A stretch of DNA of 64,000 nucleotides from the NCBI RefSeq assembly GCF_000524195.1, contig NW_020170386.1:5068-69067 (forward strand), read 5' to 3'. The DNA is from Echinococcus granulosus. Lineage: Eukaryota > Platyhelminthes > Cestoda > Cyclophyllidea > Taeniidae. Numbering within the stretch: position 1 is the stretch's first letter; each line of letters begins with the position of its first letter. Below the pieces are notes generated by a model, which saw only the letters and a program-made list of their open reading frames with translations, did not search any database and was not told the DNA's origin. Shown here in pieces: positions 36,201-48,682 of the stretch. A program made the position numbers and the translations under genes.

Positions 36201-39200
36201 CTGAGTTGTTATAGCAAGTATATAATACAGCAGTCTTCCGATAATTAGGCCGGTTTTTATAATAATTATAACTACTGAAGGAAGCTGTTTCCCCCACTAT
36301 GCCATTTGTGGGAAACGGAAAGCAAAGATGAAGCATGGAGCGACTGTTTCGGTGTGAATGGAGAGCAAAGCGGTGTTTTCGTGACCGATTTGCGTTTGGC
36401 ACTAAGCCCCTCTCCTGCCACTAGCCTCCTAATTTGATTCATTAGTGTGGGGACAGATGGTGCCAGGTCGCATTCCTTGCGCCGTTTATGCTTGACTCAG
36501 ATTCAGAGCAGTACCCGACATCATCACCATCATTCATCAACCATGGCTACCTTGTGCTCTTGAACGCCGCTTCCAGGCTGGCGCCACTCTCACCATCGCG
36601 CACACACGAAATTAACATGCATCCCTTGTTTTTTAATTGAAAAAGTGATCCTTCGAAGTGAATTTCAGATTTTCCAATCAGAGGTTTACAAATTCTGAAG
36701 GTATTTCACCTTTCCGCTCGTATATTTGTTAAGAGTTTGAAACACTCTTATCTCGCTTATTCAAAAGTAGTAAACTTTGAATAAACTTCATTTACGGTGA
36801 AGCAAATAAATTTAAGGCATTGAAGGAAAAGCAACTCTTTTGTATCACAATGACTTATAATGACTTTAAGAGGTTTCGTCAGTTTTCGTTCGTGATTTGT
36901 CGCTTGGCGCAATTGAGGCGTATTTGAATGAGCCGACATTTAACAGCTGTATATGTCTTCCGTAAAGCGGTGTAGATCAGTCCACCCATGGTTGGTAATG
37001 AGAATATTCTGAATATTCATACATAGTACTTCAAACAACTCCTATTCAGTTTCAGTGTAGGTATTGCTTATTGGCTGTCGCAGTGCTGTGATGAATGTGT
37101 TTGGGCACCTGCAAAATACACCAATTCAGTTAGAAAACATGTAAAGTACATAAAACTATCCACTGGACCTTGTTGACCCACCTTATTGTTTCTTTTCCGG
37201 AACATGCTCACATTAAGCACTTCAAACTTATCGTTGGCACGAGTGTCATTACCCAGAGCTCACTAACAGACAGGCTGGCCTACTTGATTGTTGGTTAACT
37301 CCTCCATTCACGTCATTTTCAAAAGGAATTAGGACCCCTTCCATTTTGCTATTGCAACAATGCAAATAGTCTCATTACACCAGCACTTCGACGCAAAAAG
37401 TTTTGAAAACCAGTGGAACGGCATTTGAATCAGCAATGCTCTCGTAGTACTTGATTTCTTTTTTACTTGTACCGAGGATTTATTTATTTTCCTTCATTTA
37501 GGACTACTTTCTTAGTCGGAGAGCTAACGTTACTCACGGAATCTGTCGGCAATTAATCGAACATCAGCGTGTTACCTCGTCTAATTTTTTTGTAAAACAA
37601 TTATTCAATGTTTGTTTCTCAATTTTCTTAAGTAATTTGGACTTTTTCGTAGAGGAATTTTGCCTTCTTGGCTGAAATTAGAGCAATTTCCAAGATTTCT
37701 ACTTTGATTAAAGATGTAAACTAACTGCTTAAATTTAAACACTACTTATTTTCACAACCCTGGACTCACGTAGATGTAAAAACACGTAAATTTCGAATTT
37801 TACATTAAAGTGGAATTTCGTTTCATCCATCAAACATATATTGGATTAGTCTAATACGATGCGCTATCCAACGATACCGGCGATTGATGGAATTTTTCCC
37901 TAAACGTAGTTATGCGTTAACTCAACTGGCTTCCAATCACCCTAAAACTCGCGTCATGGTGTCATTCGCACTTACGACAAATCACAACCTCTTTGAGGCA
38001 TGGATCTCTAACGTGCAAGTGACTTCCACATTAGATTCTGTTGTGCTACTTTGAGAGCTCGGAAAGTAAAGGCGATAATTTCGTCAGAAGGGAGATTTCT
38101 CGTCCGTAATGGTACTCAAACTGTGAACGCGCAAAGTATTCGATATCTAAAGAAAAAATAACTTTGTCGCACTAAATTCATTTTTAAGAACTTGTGGGGA
38201 GGCCAGCAGCCAGCAATTTTTTTACGATCGATAGTTTCAATCTCGCATTATTAAAAGTATCTTATTTAACAAGTGATTATTTTTGTGGATTTCTGGAAAT
38301 GTTTTCACGTCTTCCTTTGCGCTTTTACCACTTTGGTGTTGGCCCATGATCAGCACCATTAGCAACTCAGCCTGGTCCTTTTTTATAAGCATTTATTTAA
38401 GAATGTGCAACCAACTCACAGCCTTGTTACACTCTGAAATGCTATGCAAGTCAATAATATTACCCCGGTGAAACAAACACATCCACAGGGACCTAGAGTG
38501 GGTTGATATGACCTACGCATGATAGATGCGCACTGGCCTTTAGTGCTGAAGGCCACGCTGTCGTTGTCGTCGTCGTCGAATTAGTCATTGCCCCCATTTC
38601 GACAGATCGACAGCAAAGCATTTCATGTGACCCCTAAAGCAGTCGTCGATCGTAAAATCAGTGGCCTTTAATAAAGACCACCCTAAGTGCAAACACGGTG
38701 AGTTGACTGCTGGCCTACGTCCACCCTGAAAATCACTGTCGCAAGCTTAGGGCCTTCGTCAAATTCAAATTGTTAATTTGATTGTAAAACAAAATTATTC
38801 CCGAGTACAGACGTACACAACTTTAGTTCATTATTTGTGGGAGCAAAATCTCCCATTTATCATGCCTACAAGACAACTGTTCCGTGAATGTGCAAAACTT
38901 GTATTGTTTTTCAACCCTGCATGAAAGTGATACAGCTTTGTTAATTTAGTTCCTTTAATAGAAATTCTTTCACGTTCATCTAATTTGTGAGTGGATAATT
39001 ATTCAAAGGCATTGGCGATTAAATTCCTTTTAAAAGGAGCTGGAGCGAACCGTCGAAGGATGTGCTTCACAATTACAAAGAATTCGGACTAAACTCAATT
39101 CAGTTTGTGAAAAAATCAACACAAATCAGCGGTTAGACGCGATCACAGCATTCGATAAAGTGGAATTCAACCTTAAAGACAGCGCTGAAGCCCTAATGAA

Positions 39201-42200
39201 GGACCTCGAGCAGACGATTCTCGATGTCATTGAAGCAATTGAAGAAAACGATAAGAAACTCATGGGTTTGGAGAAAACCAGGTAATATGTTGGCCTTCTT
39301 TCTCATTAATAAAATATCTACTTAATGTAGAACAAAAAATGGGGATCTGCGATCATAGATCACTCCCTAATGCAACCAGGCAATAATTGAGTTTTACTCT
39401 CACCCAAAATTTTAAAACGACTTTTAGTGCCAATTCACTGCTGCGTACCATCTAAAAAGTTACATTTATTGTTAAAAGTTATTTTCTTCATATTTCGATT
39501 TGTCAGGCTGTTTCCGTTGTACTTGAAACTCTGACATACGGATAAGGGCTCACTATATTATTCCAGAGTTTTACTTTTACTTGTATAAATAATTTTAGTT
39601 TATCAAAGCCAATGACAATACCCGTGACAGTCCAAACTGACCCGATCCTCTTGCAAACTGACGCAAGGATGTTTGGACAATCGTCTACCTCCTTGAAAAC
39701 GACCACTCTATTAGCGCAGTCGACCTTTCGGGACAGTGTCGAGTCGCTGCGTGACACTCTAACCAACGCAATGCATCACGAACTGAAGACGATTCTTGAC
39801 CGCACCAAAGACCAAGGCAGCAGACCAAACGCGAATCTTGCTGTCAAAAACACCCAAACACATGTATTCGTAGGTTATGTCTTATCTCAGTCACGCATAA
39901 GCATCACCAAAATCCTTAAATGCAACGGCTGCTATGGCTTACTAAGCCTAGTGGCAACTTCCTTTCGATTTAAAATAAGTGGCTTATCTTGTAGAAGAAG
40001 ACGAAGAAGTCATGCCAGAACCATTTATTTTACGACCTTTCCTTTGTCCTTCTCAGTTAGCGTTAAATCGGTGTGCATTTTGGATTATTGTGAAGTACAA
40101 ATATTGTTCTTTGTCGTAACCATAGGGTTTACACTTGTTTACTGTTCTTCTCCCGATTTTATTGTCGGGGTATTTCCGAAACTTGATTTTTACGCGCCGC
40201 CAAATATCCTATCCTATTTTGATTAAATCATAGCAACCCATTTTTGTCAGAATTGTGTTACGTTCCCTATTTTTGATTTACTCAATCAAAATAACCGCTG
40301 CCCTTGCTCTTGAACGTTTAGCTTTGTTAAAATAAGTGGACTTGTTCGACCCTTTTAGCCTAGTAAGAATGCTCAGTGTCAGATATCACTGGACAACCAA
40401 CTGCCTCTCCTCTCTGGTACAGTTCAACGTCCCCACAGGATATGCAACCGATTTGGAACACCACTTCAATTAAGTGTAGTTCAACCAAGCAAAGTTCAGC
40501 GATCAGGTAAATGCCATTTCACGTATGTCGGATCGCCTACATTTCTGCTTAAGAAGGGAAATATGCTTGGATGGTGTTTCGCAGTACAGTTGCTCGGGCA
40601 TCGCTTTTACGCATGTAATTCCCTGCGTGGATGTTGATTTTGTCTTGACGAGACGATGCATTGACTATGAAAGGGACTGTTCTAGTCTCCTATTTGATCT
40701 ATTTTTATATATTGGTCTTAAAATTTGCAAATATTATTTAAGCAGTTGAGCAGGCTTAATTGTGCGAAGGATGGTGAATCTAACATCGGTCGAAAAACGT
40801 AAAATATGATATGTAATTTAGCTGTATTTTACGGCCACAATATTTTTCTTTTGGGTTTAGGATAATGATTCGTTATATAACTCATTAACTTTATTAGCTA
40901 AATTCTCGAAATCCTGACCATTACGCTTATTTCTGCTGAATTACATTTGACTGGCAATTCTAAATGCCCCGCATACTAACCATCTGTAAATTAGCCATGT
41001 GCGTAAAACGCTAGCCGTTGAATCTTAGATACTATCTAATTTGCATAGATTACCCAAATGAAAACAAATTTATATTCCAATTAAGCTAAGTTAGTGCCTA
41101 ATAGCAACAGTCAAAGTGGTTGGTGCAGGGCTACTTTGATCCCAATTACCATGCTCTTGAAGGCTCATGTTTTACCGAAAATTATTACAAAGGTGGGTTA
41201 GCCATGTCCATTAACAGTCTCAAAGTGTTCTTCCAATAATTATTTGCAGAATTAAGCCGAGAGCAAAGTAATGGGCTCAAGGTTGTCAGTCGTAGAGGCG
41301 TAAGCACGTCGCCTACCGGAGGTCAAATGCAATTCGGTATCAACGAGGCTGCTGGAGAGGCTCTTCTTCAGGATAGTGAGGCAAAAACACGTATCGCTGT
41401 CCCATGTAGGGAAAGGGACGAAGTCAATGAGCTATTGAAGTCAACAAAACACGAACTGGAACACTGCAAAGATTTACTCAAGGTAAGCTTATCCTAGTAT
41501 GGCCTCGAACTTAAAACGGGCTCCAACTTTTCAAACATAGTAACAGCGTCAACACTGAAGTGCCTAGTAAGTTGAATTCACCTCTCTTTAATCGGTAAGT
41601 GATAGACCATCTTATCTTCTTGAACAATAAATGAAAGAGCATGTGACGTTTGGCTGCCCGCCTAATCAGAAAATCACGTCACTTTCAGACCACATAGGGA
41701 TCGAAATTGCACAATGTACAGTGCACTCATACGCGTATACCGTATATCTATATATTTCTAGATGCTAAAGTAAATGCACAGAAGTCTAGATGGTGATTAC
41801 GACTTTGCTTAATAATTGCTCGTTTCCTTCAGCTACGATAGTATCAGTAAATGACTTTCTTAACATCTAGCGTAATACCTCCTGAATTCTTCAGACCGAT
41901 ATGAGCTGGGCCCAGATCCCATGGTTTAATCAAAATATTGTTCACCACTCAGTTTTAAAGGGTCGTCACATTATATAGGGCTAAGAAAAAATAAGTTCCT
42001 TTGTCGTGAGTATGTGCGCTTTTTATATCTGGTGCACTTTGGAGAAAAAAATTTGCATTTTTATTTGTAACTATTTAGATATGCCCACCTAACTTGAATT
42101 TCAAGGAACTAATTTTGGAGTTGGTTCTTCATGCTAGTTCACGGTTGCGCTCTTTGTGGGTCCACCAATGTGGCGAAGAGATTTAGGAGGCTGCTTGTGG

Positions 42201-45200
42201 CCTGTTGCAGTGGTAATGGGTGTGGCCGCTTGCGTCGGGAGGTGCGGTTGTGTGCGCAAGTGGGCGCGCGAGTCAGGATTACTGTGGCAGTGAGTCAGCC
42301 GCCCGCCCAATCCTGGTCGCTGTCCTACGCCCCTCCCACCGCGCCTCTGTGTGCCATCACGCGACGGGTTGGCATGATGTCGTATCTTGTACGGTGTTAG
42401 AGCGATATGGCCCTTCCTTTCAGTTTCAATAAGAGTAACAATTATTGTAAGGATATCGTTTCGAATGCTTTCCTTGTAAACGGCATATTAATGGGAGGTT
42501 TTATTAACTAATTCAGTTTCTTGACTTGATCGGCAATTAAGTCAATTTTTACATTCCCCTACATTCAAAATGTGTGTGGAATATGCAATGAGCGCTTTCA
42601 AAAGCACGTTCGAAATCTTTTCTGTTGGATTGTTTCCATTGGGTGGCATTCATCATGGCGACGAGAGATCATTCATGCGACTGCCGGTTCTTAATAATCA
42701 CGTTATTGCGTGTCGCCTTAGGCAACCACATCATTGCATTGCCTGGGCGGTGCTGCTGAGTCACTTTTCTGCGCAGCAAAAGCATCCTGCTACACGCCCT
42801 TCTTGAGGCATCAGGTTCAGAGCAGCCACCAACAGTTGTTCTTCCTCTCCACCGTGATCTTAATGCCTTGAACTGCTTTAACCGTTTCAGATGGGAGTGG
42901 CTCTCAGTTAGTTTATTTAATACCCGAAATTTAGCATTTCAAGCTGAAACCTAGTTTTATGAGAGAAATTAATAAAAACGTAATTCTTGCACTTCACTTT
43001 CATCACAAACACCTCACTTTAGTTGTCATCAAGGCTACTCAAACTTAAGGTTTTTTGGTTTTAGTTATGACTAAATTTTTGAACTCTACTACAGCCACGT
43101 AGACCATCATTTGGAAGGCGATGTTATAGATAGTTCATTCCAGTCATTCCTACTAATTTTCTTAAATAGTAGGTTATCACCGTTGGTTCATATGTCAAAG
43201 GCGAACCGTTTAGCAACAAATATACGAAGTGCATGAACCGTTTTTTCTACTTTAAGATGCTCTAAAATCAAAGAATTTCGCTTTACAAATATTAAAACCT
43301 CGTTTCGCTGATTGATATGTTCAGTCGCTCGTATTGCTTCGTTTTAAACAAAACTGTTTTTTGCGTCAAGCTGAGCCTACTGCCTAAACTAGTTTATGTG
43401 AAACATAAGTCAAACTAATTCAAAAAGTCGGAAAAGTGGTGTACGAATAAAATTTGCATTTCAGGAATACGAAAATCGCAATACTTATTTGGAGAAAGAG
43501 AATCGTACTCTGTTACTCCAATTGAGATCTCTTCTTTCCCAAAATCAGGGTGTAGTGACGGAGGCTCTCGAAAATAGTGAATGTCACTATCGCAAACAAC
43601 TTGCTCTTCGGTAAGGACAACTACACTGTTATTCACTTATATCTTCTATAATTATATTCAAAATGAATTTGCTAACGTTGAGAGATTCTCAGCACATTCT
43701 CACACGCTCTATACTAGTCTTGTGCGAGGAAACTTGGTCAGTGGAATTTAGCACATATAATTGCTGTGCATATATAAGAACTTAATTTTTTTGAGCTAAC
43801 ATGCTTTCAATTATCTAAAGTAGATAATCTTTAAATTTGGTGTTCTCTTCAAACCTGTAATATCGACGGAGAACTACATTAGGTCACGGAATATTTTGCT
43901 GCGTTTCAGTGGCTTTCAGAAACGCAAGTTGGTAAATAGAGTGTTCCCCCTCGTTCCTCTTCACTTGTAGATTCCAAAATCCTTTGCTTAGTTATTTGGC
44001 AGAGTGACAATTTGGGAGCTAGTAAAATACTACAGTCAGTGGTGTACTTAAATGATGCTATTCATTCTGACGTAATTACCTATTAACATCATGAATTCAG
44101 CTAAATTTCATTCAGATAAGGTCTTATCAGCGTTTATGGAGTGTTTTGTTCATGCAAAAGTTAGATTGTTGTGAACCCCCTATTTATCTCCGGCGTTGGG
44201 GTAAACCACGGCTTTGAGTTAGTCATACTAGTTTAACGCTATTAGTCTTATGCTAGGTATGTCCTTTGATCGAGGGATTCATCCGCTTATGTTGTATGCT
44301 TCATAAGCTATCAAAATTTCAAGATCGTGAAGATAGGCCGTGTTTGGAGATTGACGTCTGTGTAGATAGACAATCGGATGATTCGTTTTTCATTGATCAC
44401 ATGTGTTTATTATTTAAACCTGGCAAAGTAGATTATATGTTTGATTAGGTTTGCTCCCACTCCTTAATTTGGCGGATTTTGTGTTAATTTTTTCGTAAAT
44501 AAGTAATCAAGGGTCTGGAATCAGATATCCTGATTGCTAAAGTTATCAAAGCTACTGCCTAATTGCATTCCTTTGTTGCAGATACACTACTGCTACAGTT
44601 GCATTGTTTTAAACCCCTTTCACAAACACAGTGTGAATTATTTTTTGCTAGATCTTTTTACTGTCCCTAATATTGAATTTTGTAAAACTATTGGGTGTGC
44701 AAATATCGCATCGTGATGGAAGCTTTAAAAAAATTAAATAGCCTCACTCTCGAAATACCCTGTGATCTGAGGCTATTTTGCTCAATTTCTTTTAGTGATG
44801 AGTTGGCGTTAATGAAGCGCCGTAAGGAACGGCTAGAGGAGAAGCTCATCGAACAGTACAAGACGATCCCTTCGCCCAAAAAGTACGACATCTGGTTGAC
44901 TGTCTGCCCTGGTAATTAGCGTAAGAAGGTCGCACAGACGCCCAGTGGACGTTTGAGAGCACTGTAAATACATCGATGTGTCGTCCAGATTTTAAGTGCG
45001 GAGTCAACTCATTTGAATCCATAGTGAAGTAGCCATGCTTGTCATTTTCACCGGTTGGGCTTCAATCACTTTGATGTTTTACGAAACGCTACGCGGCACA
45101 GAAAGCTAGGTTCATTTACACAATACCTGCGCAAGAAAATGCTGGGCTTCTACGTCGAGGGTATAATTGTTGTTAACTGGGTGAGGAGCAGATATATGAT

Positions 45201-48200
45201 TTCGGATAAAACTTATGGAGTTGCCACTTTTGTCCTTTTGATTTATTGAAAAAAACAAAAGTGCTTCAGTTGAAGAATGTTAAGATTCCGCTCAAAATAC
45301 TATAATTACTTTCTGGCTTTACTTCTGCCCAGACATAATAGTAATGCACCTGCAGATGCAGTGAATTTTAAACATTTCGTTTGGGTAAACTTGAGGGGCT
45401 CCTCAATTTTCATGGCCACACCCGTGCAGCGGTGTTGGCCCACCTTTATATCACGCTGCCTTTTTGAGGAGGAAATTTGGGTCACTTCTGAGATCGGGCT
45501 GCGCACTTCGCCGCAGGTGTACGCCTGTTTTATCGACTAGGCGGTTTGATGTGTCCGGTCTTTTCGAAAAATGCTTGTGTGAGTACAGGATTCACACTCT
45601 GCAGACGTTGAATTGCCCCGTCAAGTTCCCTTCCAAAGCTGGCTTCTCCCGTTTATTGAGATGGGCTCTCACCGTCAATCTGTGCATGGATTGAGTTGAG
45701 ATTGCCAAATGAATTTGCTCTCTCTATTTGGGCTTTGAATAGTTGACCTCAAAAGAAGTTTTGCCCTAGTATGACTCAAAGATGTAATTGTAAATGAATT
45801 TTAATTTTACTTTTCGATAACTGCGAAGTACAAGTCAGTTGCGGAATAATTCGAAGACGTTTCTAGCACATTGGTTGCACCTTTTGTCCTAATACACTCT
45901 TTATTTCTGCAGAGCTAAACCAACCATCAGTTTCCTACAGAAGGCTCGTGATGCTCTTTTGAAAGTATGTTTGTATTCCTTATGCGTTTGAATTTAATCT
46001 TAGCTCGCCATTTAAATATCATGTATATTAGAAATTGTACTTTTTCTTACCACAACGATTCTCCGACGCACAGTCGAGTGCGGTATGACAGATGCACCTA
46101 CGACATAGAAAGAAGTGAGCTTTGCAAAACTTCCCGTAGATAATTTTATTTACAGGTGCATTATTCTTGCATACCTATAATTGCACTTTTAAATTTACTT
46201 TTTCCTTTACAATTTTAGAATAAAGACGTCTACACCCTCGATAATAGTTGCCTCCCACCTGCCGATAATTATGAACAAGGTAAACTGATTGAAGAAACAA
46301 CTCTGTGTACGGAAGTGCAGTGAATAGGCTTGCATGTATAAATACTCTACTATGCAGAAGAGCTTGTAACATCTTGCATCACGAAATGAGGCCATTTTGC
46401 CAGATACTTTTGTTTCAATCCTTCATTCAACGCGACTATATTGATACTATAATGGCTCTGACTGCTGACTGGAAACGTGACTGAAAAGTCAGTGAGTAAA
46501 GCATAAAATGTAATGGAAAGACTTGATGTACGCCCACTGAGTGTCTGTGCCTTCTTTCAGTGTGGATGAAATTGCTACAAAAAAAGATATACTTGGATCT
46601 TTCACCACCCTTATCTTTATACGGTGCTCCTAATGCATTGGATTGCTTAGGAAGAAAACAGCATAAAGGGACTTGTAATTCGAAAGATTCCCTATAAAAT
46701 ATGTAGTTTCGGACCGGCGTGTCCCAATGCCTTTTAAAGGTCGTCGAAAGAAATAAAAAGCGTCTGACGTACTCCTTTAAACCATGATTATCATTGAGTT
46801 TTCCCTGGGTTTTGTCGATTCTAGGCATCAAACAAATTTTGCCTTCTTCCAACCTGCGATGTGACGGATCGGAAGATGACGATGAGTATCTTAGAGACTT
46901 CCGGAAGTTTATAGGCAATTTGGAAAGGCCGAAGTTAAGCCCACATTCTGTAAGCCGTTTTGACATTTTTACTATAAAAAAGTAAGTAGATACCATTCTA
47001 TCCTACATCTAATTTTTAAATTTTTTGAAAACGAAGGATGACAGTCGAGAGGCGCTAACAGATTCCAAACCTCCATGGAGTTATGCATTGGGGAGTTTAA
47101 CGTCAATTTCCAGGAGGTGTTTTTCGGAATATCAGTCTCGAAGTATGCCAAACGGCTCTAGCACAGATTCTGAGCACACAGGTGACGCCGAGAATTTGCA
47201 GGCAATTCACAAACGGAATGCCAAACATTATTAATTCGATATAATAATTTTAGACAACTCGGTGGCGTCGTTGATTTTAAAATCTTCTCCACACTTTCCC
47301 GTTACTGATAGATCTGAAGATCGTAAGTTACTTTGCCATTCAGCATTATTGTTCGGCGGCAGCATTAAAATATACACACCCATGTTATTTAAATCATCTC
47401 TCAAAGGTAAGTTAACTGTATGCATAATAACCCTAAGTTGCTAAAGTAAATGTGGAAGCACTTTTATTTGCATAATGACTTCTAACATTTTCTTTTTACA
47501 GCAAATGTTGCCTTGTATTTTAGGCATAGAGGCATATTCAGTCAGCTCAATCGTGCCACCACCTAAAAAGGCTTTCATGAGCAAAACTAATTCTCTGTCA
47601 TTCTTTCCCACACAAAGTGCGAAAATGGCAGACATACGGTTCCCGCGAGATACAAACCCCAAGAAAGCACAGTAAGTTAAGCCACTTAAGTCACTTCGGA
47701 TTAAGCGATGAGAAGTGTAAAGTTCAGCAGTCAGAAGAAGTATTCTGCCCTTCGGTTTGAGTCCAAAGGTCTAATGTGAAAGGCTTCGGACATACAGTTG
47801 ACTGAAGAATCGAATAAGTTTGTGCCATCTTGCACTGCCACCTTTCTTGTTGTGGTGACTTTCGGAACAGCAGTGGACAATGTTAAAAATGATTTTTAAA
47901 ATTTGTGTTGAGAAATAACAGTGTATCACCAATAGTTTGCATTTTCGAAGGTTTTTGATGTACTGAATCGATTAACGTAAACGCGAATGCTTTAACGTCT
48001 GAAGCCACTACAACCTTAGGTGCATTCTTTTGCTGAAAGCCTCTATGTTGTCATCTTCTGCACTGTTTGTTCTACCAGGCAGGTGAATTAAGATACGATA
48101 TTGATCGAATTACAAGACCACGTTCAAGAGGTTCCCCACTCTACTACCAATTTGTTGCTTCGGTTACTGCAGTAAACATTCGGAAGGGATAGGCCAAAAA

Positions 48201-48682
48201 GGATAACGATGAGGTTTTGATTAGACAAGGGCAAAGAACGGGATCAAGGACGCTGAAACTTAGAATGGGGACTAGGAATTTATGAACTGGCACGTAAACT
48301 CTCAAGTCTACGATGTTTCTCTAAGCGGTGACTTTACTATGGCTTCTATGGGACAGACTGTTTATGTATTAACATGTCTTTTACTACTTATAGGTCAATG
48401 TGTACACATAGGCGTAGGGTGGCTTATGCCAATGAGAACTCAACAGCACCCTCTCTGGGTGGTCTAATTGGTCGAAGAAGAATCTCGGTTGCTGACCCAG
48501 ATTACTTGAATCCCATCACCTCTTTTTCGCAAGATCTCGGTGGTATCTTGGTCCAAGGCCATCGAGAGTCATCCGAGACTGCCTCAAATGACAAAATGTC
48601 CCCCACGGCACCGGCACACACCGTGGAAAGCGCCGACTGTCTGGCCAAACCAGTGGTTTTTTTGGAGTATGGTGATATATGA
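33267..48682 (+). CDS. CCDC88 family (girdin/Daple-like) Hook-domain coiled-coil scaffold, first exon missing
   Basis: Twenty-one exons join in frame to about 1,220 residues: 33267-33375, 33448-33517, 33725-33870, 33935-34048, 34092-34531, 34896-35124, 35603-35761, 35832-36101, 39037-39281, 39599-39869, 40359-40506, 41250-41482, 43465-43610, 44796-44911, 45915-45964, 46219-46279, 46825-46949, 47037-47181, 47254-47406, 47524-47671 and 48394-48682. In order: most of an N-terminal Hook domain (ERVTLLLLLAAIKCKRRELY), a Ser-rich linker, then a coiled coil whose LADAAVAARHWRDEADA and CEKLKQRLQAAQYYR match girdin/Daple. Next come a variable region, the conserved coiled-coil end (LLLQLRSLLSQNQ...KERLEEKLIEQYK..PSP) and a disordered tail ending EYGDI. 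Vertebrate members (about 1,870-2,030 residues) link dynein or actin, membranes and G-protein signalling; this homologue is shorter. Exon 6 begins at the acceptor that keeps the frame (34896), not at the longer frame nearby. The Hook N-terminus with its conserved Trp is not found. Confidence 0.92.
36102..39036 (+). other. Long intron of the CCDC88-like gene
   Basis: This 2.9-kb intron runs from a GTGAGT donor to an AAAAG acceptor. It holds short unrelated frames, a more GC-rich patch at about 36440-36620 and a small TCG repeat at 38560-38578. No nested gene was recognised. Confidence 0.6.
38537..38578. repeat. Short inverted repeat beside a TCG microsatellite
   Basis: A 7-base inverted repeat (TGGCCTT / AAGGCCA with an 8-base loop) is followed at once by about five TCG/GTC triplets. 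It is intronic and could be slippage or a relic. Nothing shows a function. Confidence 0.4.
41483..43464 (+). other. CCDC88 intron with a GC-rich island
   Basis: A 2-kb intron between two coiled-coil exons. Bases 42131-42400 are clearly more GC-rich than the AT-rich flanks and open in two frames, but neither translation looks like a known protein. A second milder patch lies at about 42640-42860. Confidence 0.5.

Noticed and set aside
39612..40226. 204-codon frame in the CCDC88 gene
   Set aside because: Only the part to 39869 is exon. The remainder is hydrophobic intron sequence after a GTAGGT donor.
36440..42860. Shared short words (such as CTGAAGGCCAC and TTCAGAGCAG) between intronic GC-rich patches, considered as a dispersed repeat
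   Set aside because: Matches of 10-11 bases are expected by chance in 64 kb, and they do not extend.
45913..45964. CCDC88 exon starting at 45913
   Set aside because: That acceptor breaks the frame with the previous exon. Moving two bases to the AG at 45913-45914 (exon from 45915) restores it.
46436..46996. 186-codon minus-strand frame
   Set aside because: It overlaps a real CCDC88 exon on the other strand and has no recognisable domain, so it is most likely a shadow plus intron.
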